Shown here: positions 31,330-43,586 of the stretch, piece by piece
How the letters are laid out: each line of letters opens with the position of its first letter
Position numbering within the stretch: position 1 is the stretch's first letter
NCBI GenBank assembly: GCA_034359265.1
Contig: CP136893.1
Location: 29,226,001 to 29,290,000 of the forward strand
DNA: 64,000 bases
DNA from: Canna indica
Taxonomy: Eukaryota; Streptophyta; Magnoliopsida; Zingiberales; Cannaceae
Reading direction: 5' to 3'
Notes under the pieces: model-generated
The model's input: the letters and a program-made list of their open reading frames with translations, nothing else
Told to the model about the DNA's origin: nothing
The model's database searches: none
Program-made: the position numbers and the translations under genes

Positions 31330-32232
31330 GTTTGCATAGAACATGTCGGCATTTTCGGCGGTACTCAAGCGTCATGCTGGTGAGATGATAGTCCTCTAAT
31401 ACATGCAATGGCACACTCTGAAATAGGTAGTGGCAAATTACACTCTAGTTGCTAATAAATCTTGTAGCATGGAAAAGTATAAAGTTACTTGTATCTTTAT
31501 TCTATATATTTGAACAAGTAGTCATGGTTCTTGTGGTTCAAGCAATAATAGACTTAACATTATGTCTAGACTCTAGAGCAAAATTCAAAATCTGACTAAT
31601 TGAAATGCATTTTTCCTTTTGGTTTACTCTGTTTCCTTTGATTAAAATGAAAGACGAACAATTTGGTTCTTTCCTTCCACCAATAGGTTGCAATGTGAAG
31701 AGATGCTTAGATGATGCCTGAATAAATTTCACTGAGCACCTCTACAATTTGTGATTAAGATAATAAAAAAAACACACTCACAATGTGTTACTCATATCTA
31801 GTTAGAAGTTAGCTACCTCCATAATCCATCTAATATACTTCACGTTGTTTACATGCTGATTAACATCCATGTCACTCCATCTTGGCTGAATCAAAGAAAT
31901 GTGTTACAATTATGATCACTTTGTAATGCATATAGCTGATCCAAACATTTATAGATTGACTCTATAAATGATAGAATCACTTGTTGGAAAAACTAAGTTC
32001 CTTGGTTGCTTCTAATTAGATCTCAACAAGAAATTGAAGAAACTTCACACTTACTGCTAAGCCTGATCTGATGTACTCTGCAGTATCTTCAGTCAACTTA
32101 TCAATCTTTTCATTGACGCAACTGCCATCAAAGAACACTTTCCTGTCCAGGTAGAAGGGTTTTACCTCTTCCCTCACCTGTTCAGGGATCTTGGCCAACC
32201 TTCTTGTTTCTCTATTCATCGTTACCCAGTTG
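31330..32232 (-). pseudogene. Captured FATB-type acyl-ACP thioesterase exons inside the CACTA element
   Basis: Three exon pieces on the minus strand keep the order and phase of a plastid FatB gene. Exon a, 32232-32055, is bounded by CATGCAG and GTAAGTG and reads NWVTMNRETRRLAKIPEQVR through EDTAEYIRSGLA. Exon b, 31885-31817, is exactly 69 nt, bounded by ATTCAG and GTAGCT, reading PRWSDMDVNQHVNNVKYI and RWIME; it includes the NQH segment with the catalytic Asn and His. Exon c, about 31396-31335, reads HLTSMTLEYRRKCRHV. FatB enzymes release saturated fatty acids from ACP in plastids. The first exons with the transit peptide and the catalytic Cys end are not seen. Orientation is opposite to the transposase genes. 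Confidence 0.85.
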
Positions 32233-33417
32233 CTGCATGTGCAGATGAGAAAAGGTTGAGGCAAGAGTAGGCTGCTGAAATGAGCAGAGATTCATCTACC
32301 TTGTAACGTTAATTTGAAAATTTGGATCTTTTCACTGTGATGTTTAGTTCTGGAAGCATCTTCTTCCTATGTTTGCTTGTTAGTCTCGTGCTTTTTTTCC
32401 TTTGATTGTATGTTTTTTTAATATTATTTTTGTTATGATGTTTATTTCTAGAGTTACTTATGACAAGCAACACTTTTTTGATTCTTTGCTGCACTAGTCC
32501 TCCTTGATCTGATGCATTGTTGCAATTACATGTCTTTCATAGAGCTCATTTGAAGTACTAGAATTTTTGTCTACTTATGATGCTGCTATAGTAATTCAAG
32601 ATTTTTATTATAGCTTGTTTGAGCAGATCCATGATGGAGAAAGTTTTATATAGTGTTATTTAGTCTATATATTTGTCTTACATGCGGTACTCTACTAATT
32701 TATTCATCTACTGATACGATAAGAACACTTCATAGTTTGTGAATTTTATTTTGTTTGAAAAACTAATGAAATTAATCATCTCAACTCAGTTCAGTCCATT
32801 CCAATTAAATCTGATTGGTGACTTCATAATTTTTTGATACTTTATAATTACTTCGCTCTAATTAATGCATGATTATATTTTGCTTAGTACGTTGAAGTTA
32901 ACACTATTCATACTTCATTCTACACTATTAATGCATAATTTGTCGGTATAATTTTAGGATTGAAATTGAAAATAATATTATGATTCACGAGTTGATAAAG
33001 TGACACGAACTTATCGACCGTTGGATCATAATTTTTTTTACAATACCTTAGATCCGTTCGGAGATCGTATCGTTGTCTATAAGAAGTACAAAACTTATAG
33101 ATTCTTTACAATTTTCAAATTGTCCTTGATCAGATAGTTTGAAATCAAAATTATTCTACTTACAGTTAAATATATTTTTTAATATTCATTTCAATTTAAA
33201 ATTCTAGCAGATATCCCTTGTTCTCCAAGTATGCGCCCAGATGATATGCATACTTGGAGAACTGTAGAGAAATCCTGCTGAAATTTTGATTGAAATTGAA
33301 TGTTAAAAAGAATATTTAAATGCAAGTAGAATAATTTGATTCCCGAATAGAATAGGACCACCCCACATATGAAGATTTCTAAAGAAGTAATTGTTGTGAT
33401 ATATCACGTACAGAATC
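32233..33417. other. CACTA interior spacer
   Basis: AT-rich, with no coding signal, apart from the foldback annotated separately at 33150-33345. It could hold introns of the captured FATB gene. Confidence 0.4.
33150..33345. repeat. Imperfect long foldback in the CACTA element
   Basis: Two arms of about 85 bp around a loop near GCGCCCAGATGATAT. Shared parts include ATTCTACTT/AAGTAGAAT, ATTCATTTCAATTT with its inverse, and TTCTCCAAGTATG/CATACTTGGAGAA. Near the loop the arms differ by small bulges. No ORF. It could be a small nested MITE or a small-RNA hairpin. Confidence 0.6.
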
Positions 33418-36400
33418 ATGACGAAAAATCGTAGTTGGATGTACCGTCGGATGTACCGTGGAGGTTTACTTGAAGAATTCAAGAACGGTGTTCAGGAATT
33501 TTTGAACTTCGCATATTCAAATCCGTAATTTGTCAGTGTTGACAAAATCAGACATCCGTGTCGTCGGTGTGTCAACTTGTTTTTCCTAGACCGATAGACT
33601 GACAGGCAATGACATTGCACCTATACAGAAATGGTTTCATGAATCATTACTATCGATGGATTTCACTTGGGGAGTCATTCATAGGCATGTCATCGTATGA
33701 ATTAGGAGGCCAATCGTCTAATATTGGATCTTCGTCCGCAACTCATACAACATTCGTTGAGCAGCCGTATCGAAATATGGTCTTGGATGCTCTGGGCGGT
33801 CGTGAATTCCAAAGGTTGCCAATGCCTCACACAGAATTAGTAGGTCAGTCGTCAAGTACTGAAGTGACAATGGATATAAAGTGTGAGCCACAAGTAGAAC
33901 CGAAAATTCAAATAGAGTTACCAAATCCAGAAGCAGCACAGTTTTATTATTTACTGAAAGCTGCAAATGAACCATTGTATGAAGGCTGTGATAAATATTC
34001 AAAGTTGTCAATAATGACTCAAATGTTAAACATTAAGTCTGACTGCAACGTAACTGAGATAGCATATAATCGATTTTTCGAGCTTTTTCACAAAGCGTTG
34101 CTTAAAGATAACAAACTGGAGGACAGTTTCTATAAGATGAAAAAGATGATGAAGAGACTTGGTCTAGGGTATAAGAAAATTCATGCATGTCAGAACAACT
34201 GCATTCTCTATTACCGTGAATACGTAGACTTGACCTAGTGTCCAACATGTGAACATCCACAGTACAAAGAGAAATCTTCGAGTAGGCAGAAAGATATACC
34301 GTTTAAGGTTCTTCGGTATTTCCCGATAATTCCCAGATTGAAGCGGTTGTTCATGTCTGAAAAAATAGCCCAACATATGATATGGCATGCTAAGAGTCGT
34401 GATCCGAATGTTATGACTCACCCGTCTGACAGTGAAGCATGGAAACATCTTGATCGATGTTATCCATCGTTTGCAAGTAATCCTAGAAATGTCAGACTAG
34501 GGTTATGTACTGATGGGTTCAATCCATTCGGTCAATCATCCACTTCATATTATATTTGGCAGGTGCTCCTCACAGTCTACAATTTGCCACCGTCGATGTG
34601 CATGAAAGATGATTTTATATTTTTGAGTATGGTAATCCCAGGACCAAGGGGACCAAGAAAAGAATTGGATCTGTTCCTTCGACCGTTAATTGATGATTTA
34701 AAGAACTTGTGGGACGACGGAGTCATCACTTATGATATTCATCAAAAAAGGAATTTCAACTTAAGGGCCGCATTGTTGTGGACAATTAGTGACTTCCCGG
34801 CATATGCTATGTTTGTCTGGTTGGAGCACACAGGGGAGGCTTGGTTGTCCGTATTGTATGGAACGAACAAAAGCATTCAGTCTTCGGCATGGACGAAAGA
34901 TTTCATACTTTGACTGTCATCGTCAATTTTTGCCACTTGATCATCCATACCGGAGAAATAGAGATAAATTCATCAGGGGCAGAGTGGAAAAAGATGGACC
35001 ACCTCCTCGTTTGTCTGGTAATCAAATATTAGCTCGGGTTTCTGTGTTACCGGATATCACATTCGGAGATATTGACAAAATTAGTGGTTCCGGAGAAAGA
35101 CACAAATGGATAAAAGATCGAAAGCCTCTTATGTTCTCAGTAAGCAACAACAAAAAGATATTTGCTAGTGGATAAAAGATCTCAAATTACCAGATTGGCT
35201 ATGCATCTAATTTAGCTCGACGCGTCAATGTAGACGAAGGTAAAATATTAGGAATGAAAAGTCATAACTATCATATGTTCATGCAGAGATTACTCCCTAT
35301 TGCATTCCGCGATATTTTACCAGACAAAATTTGGGGTCCGTTAATCGAGCTTAGTTTGTTCTTTAGAGATATCTGCGCCAATGCCCTCCGTATCGAAAGA
35401 GAAAAATATTGTAGAAATTCTTTGCAAATTAGAGCAGATATTTCCACTTGGATTTTTTGACTCGATGGAGCATCTACCGGTTCACTTAGCATACGAGGCA
35501 AGAGTTGGTGGTCCGGTACAGTATCGGTGGATGTATTTATTCGAGAGGTATATGCAAAGGTTAAAAAGGAAAATAAAAAATACAGCTACAGTGGAAGGTT
35601 CAATAAGTAAAGCTTATATAATTAAGGAGATGTCAACTTTCTGTTCTTTTTATTTCGAGGTCAATGTGCACACAAGGTTGACTCGTCTTCCCCGAAATAA
35701 TGATGGGGGGAATGTGAATGATGTAGGTTTTCTACCAATATTTTATTTTCCTAGTCGTGGTTTGGGCTCACGTCCACCGAGATATTTAACTGAAGATGAG
35801 TACCATCTTGCACAATTATATGTACTGATGAATTGCCCCGAGGTTGATCCTTTCATTCAAAAATTTGATACGGAAGTTCGTACACAAACACCGAATATAT
35901 CCGAGGAAGAATTACAAGATAAACGTAGTACAAAATTTCCAAATTGGTTCAAAACTTGGTCGAGTGAACATATTCAAGAAATAGATAACAAATTACTCGA
36001 GTTAGCATGTGGACCGTCACGACTAGTCTTATGCTATAACAGATACTTTGTGAATTGATATAAATTTCATACAAAGGAGTACTCAACCACAAAGAAGACA
36101 ATGAATGCCGGTGTTTGTGTCAAAGGCTCCACTTGGATTGATTGTGATTGTGATTTCTATGCACTACTTGAGGAAGTACTTGAGCTTCAATATGTTGGGT
36201 GCAAAAAAATAGTGATATTCAAATGTCACTGGTTTGACACATCATCTCGAGGGAGTCAAATTCATCCAAAGTATAATCTTGTTGATGTTAATTTCAAATC
36301 AAAGTTAGCGTCGAACGAGCCTTTTATTTTGGCATCACAAGCACAACAAGTATATTACGCAAAATATCCAAGCAGACGAAGAGATAGATCGGAATGACGT

Positions 36401-36688
36401 GCAGTGTGTAAGACTAAGGCACGATTGAGGATTGATCCAATGGTAGAGGAAAATGATACTATAATATTTGTATTAGGTGATTTTTATCAAGAGGATGATC
36501 CTCCAGTAGTTGAAGTTATGGGTCAAACACTTGAAGATGAAAATTTAGTCGTTGCACAAGGTCTGGCTGAAGAAAGTGTTGATGTTGAACCAGATGATGC
36601 AAAAGATGAGAATAGTTGTGAAGATGAAGAGACAAGTGAAGAAGTAAATGACTCAATCGATTATTATTCAGATGATATCGATGATTAA
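33418..36688 (+). pseudogene. CACTA transposase TNPD-like gene, interrupted
   Basis: Reading begins at the ATG at 33418 (NRSWMYRRMYRGG, the transposase-associated N-domain), with LHLYRNGFMNHYYRW at 33612. The Transposase_21 core is marked by NVRLGLCTDGFNPFG at 34486, IPGPRGPRKELDLFLRPLID at 34633 and further blocks to 35170. DUF4218 follows (HLPVHLAYEARVGGPVQYRW at 35470, LGSRPPRYLT), then DUF4216 (KKIVIFKCHWFDT at 36198) and an acidic C-terminus (36404-36688). Breaks: in-frame stop near 33526, TAG at 34237, a frameshift near 34850, a stop near 35173, and TGA at 36395. The protein cuts the ends of CACTA elements; this copy is inactive. Confidence 0.9.
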
Positions 36689-36730
36689 TATATATATTAT
36701 TCATCGATATCATCTGAATAATATATATCA
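36661..36730 (+). repeat. Perfect hairpin at the end of the TNPD-like gene
   Basis: TATTCAGATGATATCGATGA is followed after a short TA-rich loop by its inverse. The stem is about 25 bp or more, and the stop codon TAA (36686-36688) lies at the loop side, so the hairpin overlaps the last codons. Confidence 0.8.
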
Positions 36731-38663
36731 TCTTTTTTCTATTAATTTATATTATATTATTGGTTGACATCAACATTTATATCTTTGAAGAAACCCTAAA
36801 TTGAGTTGTTTGGTTTTGCTAGGAGGTTATAAAGAGTGTCTAATTTGTGTTTACTAATCTAAACTCAGTCTGTAGTAGTTGTTTATTTTTTTAATTTTTA
36901 TTTTATACCATTGAATCTGATACATGAGTAAAGGTCTTGTTTGTTTGTATGGTGGCCTTGTCAATTATAATCTGATACACTATTTACCTATTCTAATGTG
37001 CCAAAACACCTAACATGTGTAGGACCCAAGATTTCTAGTATCTTTTTGTTTACTAAACAAATAAGAGTTGAAGCATGAAGAAAGGAAAATAACCAACAAG
37101 CAAGCATCAATCACACAAGGCATTCTGACTTATGTCATATCAACTTCTTGTGCAATGTGTGCAATGTGCTAGCTTAATATATAACATGAGAACGAACATG
37201 ACCATTTTTTAATGTGGGCTTCTTGCGTCCAGATGATTAAAGTATACATAGATCAACTATCAACACATGTATTGAAGGTTTTACAAGACAACTTTAGATA
37301 CACCTCAGTCTACTGTTAATTAGATACACCTCTAATATATTCCATAAACGAAGGAAAGTGTCCTTTGTGGTAGTTCTACTGTTAATTCCTTTCAACTTTT
37401 TATTTTTTTCTACAGTATATAAAATAATAGTGTCTCAGAAACTATACATAAATATGTTGATCAAATTGCAGTGTTTAAGTTGTTATTCAGTGCTGAATCA
37501 TAAACTCTGTTATTAGAATTAGATCAACAATGGTGAGTTGTTTGTTCATTGTATGAGTAATTAATAGGTGGTGTTGTTTGTTCAGAGGGTGGGATTGTTG
37601 GATTAACTAAGTTGTTATTAGTTTATTAGATTAAATAAATCAGTGTTCATATATAGTTGTGAAAGTTGAGATACTGTAGAGAAGCGATTTTAATTGAAGA
37701 ATTTGTTGTATAGTAGCCTGTCGATCCATGTAAATAGAACAAAAATTCTTCTATTCATTGAATTGATATGATATCTTTGGTTATGTCACACTTAAAAATT
37801 TGATGCTGAATACTAATTAGGACGAGTTATATAATTATGCATCTTTTTGCTGAATGGTTGAGTTATCAAAAGAGAAAGAGTATGCATTCATGCTGATGCT
37901 GATTTGCATTGAGGTAATGCTGATTTCCCACACAGATCCAACTTTTCTCCTACACAGACTGAAATAAGGGTTGAAAAGAATATTAGTACATGCTCAAATA
38001 GCTCAATTTGAATTGCTGCAAAGTCCAGTTGCTGCAAATACTTCTCCATCTTTTTCTGCTATTAGACATGTTGGAATGTGCTATTTGGCCACTGATTTGC
38101 CAAATACCAACTTGCTGACTTAGGAATCCAACCTCCTCTTTTGGAATTTTGAGCTACTGTTTGCTAGAATCTGGTCATGTGACAGGATTCTGTAGAATTC
38201 AGTGGAGGATAAGGGTTAATCTTTCTTTTTAATACAGTAATGGACATTAAAGATTATGTTTTATTTGTAGTTTTCTGGGTGGCTTTTTTTTTCTTTCGGT
38301 GGTCTGTTTTGGTATGGCACATGCAATATAGACAATTAGATTATTGTGGGATAACTTAAATTAGGGCCAGTAAGGAATTAATTAGGTTGGTCTATAAGTT
38401 AGATGGATGGTGATTTATAGCAACTGTGACTGCAATCTCTATCAGCTTTTGCTTTTGCATTTGGTACAGCCAAATCTGGTCTAACACAAGGTACGAGGAT
38501 TGCAATGACAAGGGAGATTACAACAGCAAATATGTTGAAAAGAAATTTCTCTCTTTTTGGAGATAGAAAGGAAATAGTCCTTAGTGTATTAAGATTCAAT
38601 TTTTCAATGATGTATGCTCATTGTTTAGATTTAAATAATTGTATTAATATTTTCTTTTTTAAG
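36731..38663. other. CACTA interior spacer between transposase genes
   Basis: AT-rich, non-coding. It may contain introns or the leader of the TNPA-like gene; no capture recognised. Confidence 0.4.
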
Positions 38664-39745
38664 CCCGATACACCTGGGACCCCGCCATTCAAGCTCGGGT
38701 GGAGGATGCTTGGGAAGCTTACAATAAGAAGCTTTTCAAGGATATCCTTCATCGTGCACGGGATGAGACACGGGCAAATGTAGGTTGTAATCGGCATACG
38801 CCTATGGGTGCGCTGAATGGAAATGAGCCCAACTGGATAACGAGCCACGTATGGGATCAACTATGCGACATCTGGGCGTCCGAGGAGTGGCAGGGTGCCT
38901 CCCGAACGGCGCACCGAAACCGGATGATGCTGGTTGAGGGATATGTGGCCTGACATACCGATGGGTCCATCCCATTTACTAGTCACGAGCGCTGCATGGT
39001 AAGTAATTTAATAATAAATTTTATTATTTATTATAGAAAAATTAATTATATTTATTTTACTACAGGGGACGCGAGACGAGCAGGGGACGCTTATTCCGGC
39101 TGATCCTTTAAGGGTCTTCGAGGATACACATAGATATAGACATGGTCCTCACCGGGGTGAGTTCATCAGCGGGAAGCCGGAGACGATCCTAGTAAGTTAA
39201 TATTTAATAAAGTTTATATTTAAAAAAAATTAGTTCAATTATGTATAATTAATTTAATTAATCAATTTTTAAAGGTCACATATACTGAGTTGGTGACCCA
39301 GCGGGGAGGTGATCCTGCGCAGCATCAGCTTGATGTTGATGCATGGATGCAGGTAACAGGAGTCGACCACGGCCGTGTATATGGCATTGGCACAACGGCC
39401 CACGCACGGACGTTGTTGCAGCCACTTGATGCGGGGTCATCTGCCTTTACCTCTTCCACCGCTGGTCCATCAACATCACATGCGGGCCAGAATCGATTTT
39501 TAGCCTTAGAAGCTTCGCACGCAGAATTACAGTCTTCTCATGCAACCTTAGAGGCTTCTCATGCACGCCTCATCAGTGAGGTGGCCGCTATGAGGGAGTA
39601 CATGACACATATTGCTTCTTCCATGCCAGGTGATCCGACCCCTCCGCCTCCCCCGTCATTCGACGCGACGCCAGCTGATGCCCTCCGGACGCAACCCCTC
39701 TCCTCGCCGCATCCCTCGCCGCCACATGATGCACTTTATGATTGA
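38664..39745 (+). pseudogene. CACTA TNPA-like / Transposase_24 gene with canonical introns
   Basis: Three exon pieces with good splice sites: 38664-38998 (acceptor TTTTTTAAG, donor ATG|GTAAGT), 39066-39191 (acceptor CTACAG, donor CTA|GTAAGT) and 39275-39745 (acceptor TTTTTAAAG). The frame includes VEDAWEAYNKKLFKDILHRA, TDGSIPFTSHERC, then TRDEQGTLIPADPLRVFEDT, VDAWMQVTGVDHGRVYGIGT, and a low-complexity SHAELQSSHATLEASHARL coiled region before a Pro-rich end. This is the Ptta/En/Spm type (Transposase_24). One in-frame TGA at 38951-38953 breaks the first exon. The first coding exon is not identified. Confidence 0.78.
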
Positions 39746-40049
39746 TGTATACTTTATTTTCTCTTTTGATTAAACATGTTTTGATACGATGTAAATATTA
39801 CATTTTGATATAAATATGTATAAACATTATAATTTGATGTCTTGAATATTCCCTTATTGTGGCAGCATTTTGATATAATTTGATGTCTTGTATATTCCCT
39901 CGTTGTGGCATTGCATTTTGATATAATTTGATGTCTTGAATATTCCCTCGTTGTGGCATTGCATTTTGATATAATTTGATGTCAAATATTGTAAACAGAT
40001 ATTTTTCAAAAAAATATTATTATAAATTATTTTTTAAAAAAAAACACAT

Positions 40050-40445
40050 TTGCGACGACTGTGCGACCACTCGTCGTCGCAAAAGGTATATCGAACTAGT
40101 CGCCAAAAGCGATCGCAATTACAATTACGACCGTAGTGCGACAGCAAACGCGATCGCAAAACCGTCGCGGATATAACATTTGCGACGGGGACCGCGGTCG
40201 CAATGTCGTCGCCGATTTATAAGTTTGCGACGGTCAAAGAAGGCCGCAGATGTTACGCGACCACATTATGCGACCGCTTTATACCGTCGCATATCAATCG
40301 CAGAATATTTTCATTTGCGATCGCTGCTTCTGCCATCGTACATTTTCTGCGACAAGTGCTTTTGCTACCGCCCTTTACGACCGTGTCCTGCCATCGCAGA
40401 AGGTCTTTAGCGACCGTTTTGCGACGGTAGTGTCCGTCGCATATA
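40050..40445. repeat. CACTA right subterminal repeats
   Basis: GCGACGG, GCGACCG, TTTGCGAC and inverse forms recur about 20 times, mirroring the left end. The AT-rich stretch 39746-40040 before it has a 70-bp unit (TTTTGATATAATTTGATGTC) repeated about three times. Confidence 0.85.
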
Positions 40446-40466
40446 TCTAATTTTTTAGTAGTGTTA

Positions 40467-40588
40467 GTCTCAGATAAAAAGAAAATACTACATCTTGCTT
40501 CCCTGACAACCTGCTTCACCATATAACGCTTAGAAAGTCGATTAAGACCTCTAACGTTCCAAAAGAGTGCACAAAATTTGTGAAACAT
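40467..40588 (-). pseudogene. LINE endonuclease N-terminal part
   Basis: The minus frame reads FWNVRGLNRLSKRYMVKQVV and FFLSETN, the conserved start of the APE-type endonuclease domain (N and E of the active site). It is cut by the CACTA insertion; the remainder is at 29656-30448. Confidence 0.88.
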
Positions 40589-42168
40589 GTCAAAAGTGGT
40601 CTACAGGACAACGACAATATGACGAAAGGTGGGACAACCGCCAGCTACGCGGCCACCATCCTCAGGGCCCGGATAACCCTATCCTCGCTTGTAGTGCAAT
40701 TAAATCCCAGTGCCTCCACATCCTTAAGCAGAACAACATCCAAAGCAGTCCCCATGTCAAAGTTGATAGATCCCAAGTAGTCCGAATTGGCCACCCTTGT
40801 AGATGGGGTCACGACATCATCTACAACTCCTTCTTTTCTGGCTGCCTTGATCAGAGTAGCATTCTAAGAGAAGACCTGCAAGTCTTATCGGCTATTCGTG
40901 AGCTCCTGGCACCATAATGCATTTTCAATTTTTACACCTCTTCTTGTAGGATGTTGTGGACCAAGGGGGCCCGTTGTAGGCCCAGATCAATTGGGGAAGA
41001 TCCAAGTATCAGCCTGCTCAAATCATGCAGCCCATCAAGGCCCAGCCCACACAAGCTCAGCTCTTGCGCATGAGGGAAAGGCTATGCTGGGTCAACATAG
41101 GTATCCAACTCCCGGGCCAGACCCGGGGTGCACCCGACCGGGTTGGAGGAGGGGGGACCCGACCACAAGGTCAGGAACCCAATTCCAGTCAAACCCCCGG
41201 ACCACCAGCTTTAACGGATCGAATGGGAATCCACCAAAAGGACTCCTCCCATGCGGATCCGAGATCAAAAAGCAAAACAGGCCAGCTGTCAGCCAGGTCC
41301 AAAAAAGTAGCACCGTCCACGCCAAAGATACGTGCGGGGGGCATCAACTTTTAATACCTTTCCAAATCTGGTGAAAGAAATTTGAAACGCCCTCCTTCTT
41401 CCAGCTGCAGACAAAGGCAGAGAGCTGTTCTGCCGCCTTTCCAGTAAGCATCAAAATGGCAAAACCTCTTATCTTCAACAAGATATCCGAAAAGATCTCC
41501 TCTGGCAGTCCAAAACGGCTCTTGGCAAGCCGATCTCCCGCATCCGACTCGGAATCCACGAGGAGAGGCGTTGGCGGAGAACCCGTTCGATGTAGCACCA
41601 AAGAGGAAGGGTCGACAGAGCTCCAAAGAGCGCAGGGCTCAACAACCTTTCCAAACGGGGCAGCAGGACGATCACCTCGGGGCAGAAGCTCGACCAGCAA
41701 AGGGGCTGAACACCTACGGGATTCGACCGCCGGAGAGGACGCCATCGACGCCATCGCCTTCGTCTTCAACCTCTGTGCAAAGACGTCGAGCGGACCGCGG
41801 GCGAGCAGAACCCCAGTGGGGCCAATAGAACCGATAGAGTGGCACCGGTGGGATCTCAAACTCGACGGAGTTGTGTTCTGTGAATCAGAACTTAGCGAGA
41901 TATGATTTGAACCATTGCCCTCAGCGGTCATGTGCTCTTCCGACGGATCCAGTTCGAAATTGGCGTCCGATCTCGTATTATCGCTACCTCCGTCAACTCT
42001 TTCTGCTTGCTGCGACCCAGGGACATCGCCTTCTTCACCCGTCCATTGCTGCCAGGCAACGCCGACCTCAATCGTGAATCGGCAGGAGTCAGTGTCCGCG
42101 ATGATAAAACGTGGGATAAGGTTGAGCGCCCGTACTCTCACTTGAACTTTGCAAGAAGAAAGGTCAGT
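40589..42168 (-). pseudogene. LINE ORF1 end and ORF1-ORF2 region
   Basis: Minus frames such as 42141-41344 are Ser/Pro/Arg-rich, as expected for the low-complexity tail of plant LINE ORF1. No domain is recognisable. ORF2 should start before 40588, but its start codon is not clear. Confidence 0.55.
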
Positions 42169-42714
42169 CTAGTCGAGGGATGATGCTGCCAGTGCCTCAA
42201 AGCGGGAGAAAGGACTTGTCAAAGCGATCACGGTGTCGATATTCCAAAACATAATAGGTAGTCCATGCAGCTCTAAACTGACAAGTAACGCCGGCAGCTG
42301 CACGTTCAGGAAGACCTCGTCTTGCCTCCAGTCATCAATTTGGAGCAGGACATGATTCCACTGTAATTGCGCCAACCGGATCAATCTCCTCTTGTAGTAA
42401 GAACCTTCGGCCTCCGGAGTGGTGATCAGGAAGCTCCCGTCGGCCAGCCTCCTCTGCTTCCAAAGTTGAAGATGTTGACGGTAGTCATGAAACTGCCTCG
42501 CGAGGAACCCCGCAACGTCGGCTTGTTGGTGTAACTGACCTCGAACAGTGACAAGTACACACTTTCCACTTAGGTAGCGGGCTCTTTCAGCAGTAGAAGA
42601 ATAATTGGGCACCAACACCCGGATGTTCTCTGGTCTATTAGCCATCGAGCCACGCTCAGGAAGAGAAAGCACCGGGGAAGTAGGTGCAGGAGAACTCACA
42701 ATAGATGAATGCAT
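42169..42714 (-). pseudogene. LINE ORF1 DUF4283-like segment
   Basis: The minus frame includes GFLARQFHDYRQHLQLWKQR, ADGSFLITTPEAEG and RLAQLQWNHVLLQIDDW, a pattern like the DUF4283/RNA-binding part of plant LINE ORF1. It lies downstream of the zinc knuckle in a different frame. Confidence 0.6.
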
Positions 42715-42918
42715 GGAGGCAGTGTCACTCGAGGCCGAGTTAAATAAAGAAGCAGCAGTAGCAGTAGGTGAAGTAAATGCATTAGACGCAGGTAGTTGAT
42801 ATTCTGATTTATGAATAGTTGACCTCGTCGGTTGTAACCCTGCATGGAGATCTGGCGTCTAAGAAAGGAGATTCGCTCGTCGATAAGCTTTGCATGAACG
42901 GCAGGAATGCCCAGCACG

Positions 42919-43326
42919 TCAGTAGAAGAAGCATACCCTCTTATTGACGCATTGTCGAGCCAAATGACCCGCCTCCAAGCAGTTAAAGCAGCACCCCCGA
43001 CTACGGAGAGAAGCAACCAACTCTCTGATAGATGATGACTGTGCCGGTGCGGTGGCTCTGGGAGGGCCACGGAGAGAAACATGAATCGCACGAGCAGTGT
43101 CCGACGTCTCGACAGGACATCCCAGTCGCACAGTTTGAGCAAAGGAGCGATCGTTGCCGACCCACGCCGTTGAAGAAGGCTTCAGATCGAGCCGAAGCAA
43201 ATGACACATGTCTGGAGGAAGAAGCAGTTTTACCTCTCCTGAAGACCAAGGACCAAGGACGACCACTGTCGGGGTGAGGCGCACCTCCGGCTCTCCCGAA
43301 GCCTTACCACGACTCGCCATCGCCAT
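42919..43326 (-). pseudogene. LINE ORF1 N-terminus with CCHC zinc knuckle
   Basis: The ATG is at 43326. There are about 110 residues of variable sequence, then the knuckle CFNCLEAGHLARQC (C-X2-C-X4-H-X4-C), after which the frame is lost near 42919. The leader from the element start at 43416 is 90 bp. ORF1 proteins bind LINE RNA. Confidence 0.8.
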
Positions 43327-43586
43327 CCTTATAGCGACTTAGCATTCAAATACATTGGTTATAGGACAAGCAATAGCTCTAGAGCAACTCAACATTTAAG
43401 CAATAGGAAATGTATCGCATTTATCATGATCAAAAATTGCCAAAATCTAATGTGTTATAAAAAGAAGTTAATTATAACAAAACATTTTCTAGATAATATT
43501 TTATTTTGAGATAGCATGACCACATCTGCACTGTTCTTTTCCTCTCCCATCATCTTGAACTTTCCATCATCCTCAGTGATTGGAAG

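Larger units (their letters stand above)
30452..40463 (+). mobile_element. CACTA (En/Spm) transposon, 10,012 bp, with captured host exons
   Basis: Ends are CACTACTAAAAAA in inverted orientation, with a TTA target duplication. Subterminal zones (30468-30660 and 40050-40445) are dense with TTTGCGAC, GCGACCG and GCGACGG in both orientations, the likely transposase binding sites. The interior has TNPD-like and TNPA-like genes on the plus strand and a captured FATB thioesterase piece on the minus strand. Stops and frameshifts suggest it is no longer autonomous, though the ends look intact enough to be mobilised. Confidence 0.95.
26866..43416 (-). mobile_element. L1-type LINE (about 6.5 kb without insert), split by a CACTA transposon
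   Basis: A perfect 15-bp target duplication GCATTTATCATGATC flanks it at 26851-26865 and 43417-43431. The 3' end (minus) is an A-rich tail next to 26866. Domains on the minus strand run from ORF1 (43326 downward) through endonuclease and RT to the 3' end. The CACTA element at 30452-40463 interrupts the endonuclease. Having both target duplications readable means full length is likely, though frameshifts and stops make it inactive. Confidence 0.92.

Noticed and set aside
33220..33265. Resemblance of a foldback arm to miR164
   Set aside because: Only the TGGAGAA start and an AGGG core agree; the remaining positions differ, so it is not that miRNA.
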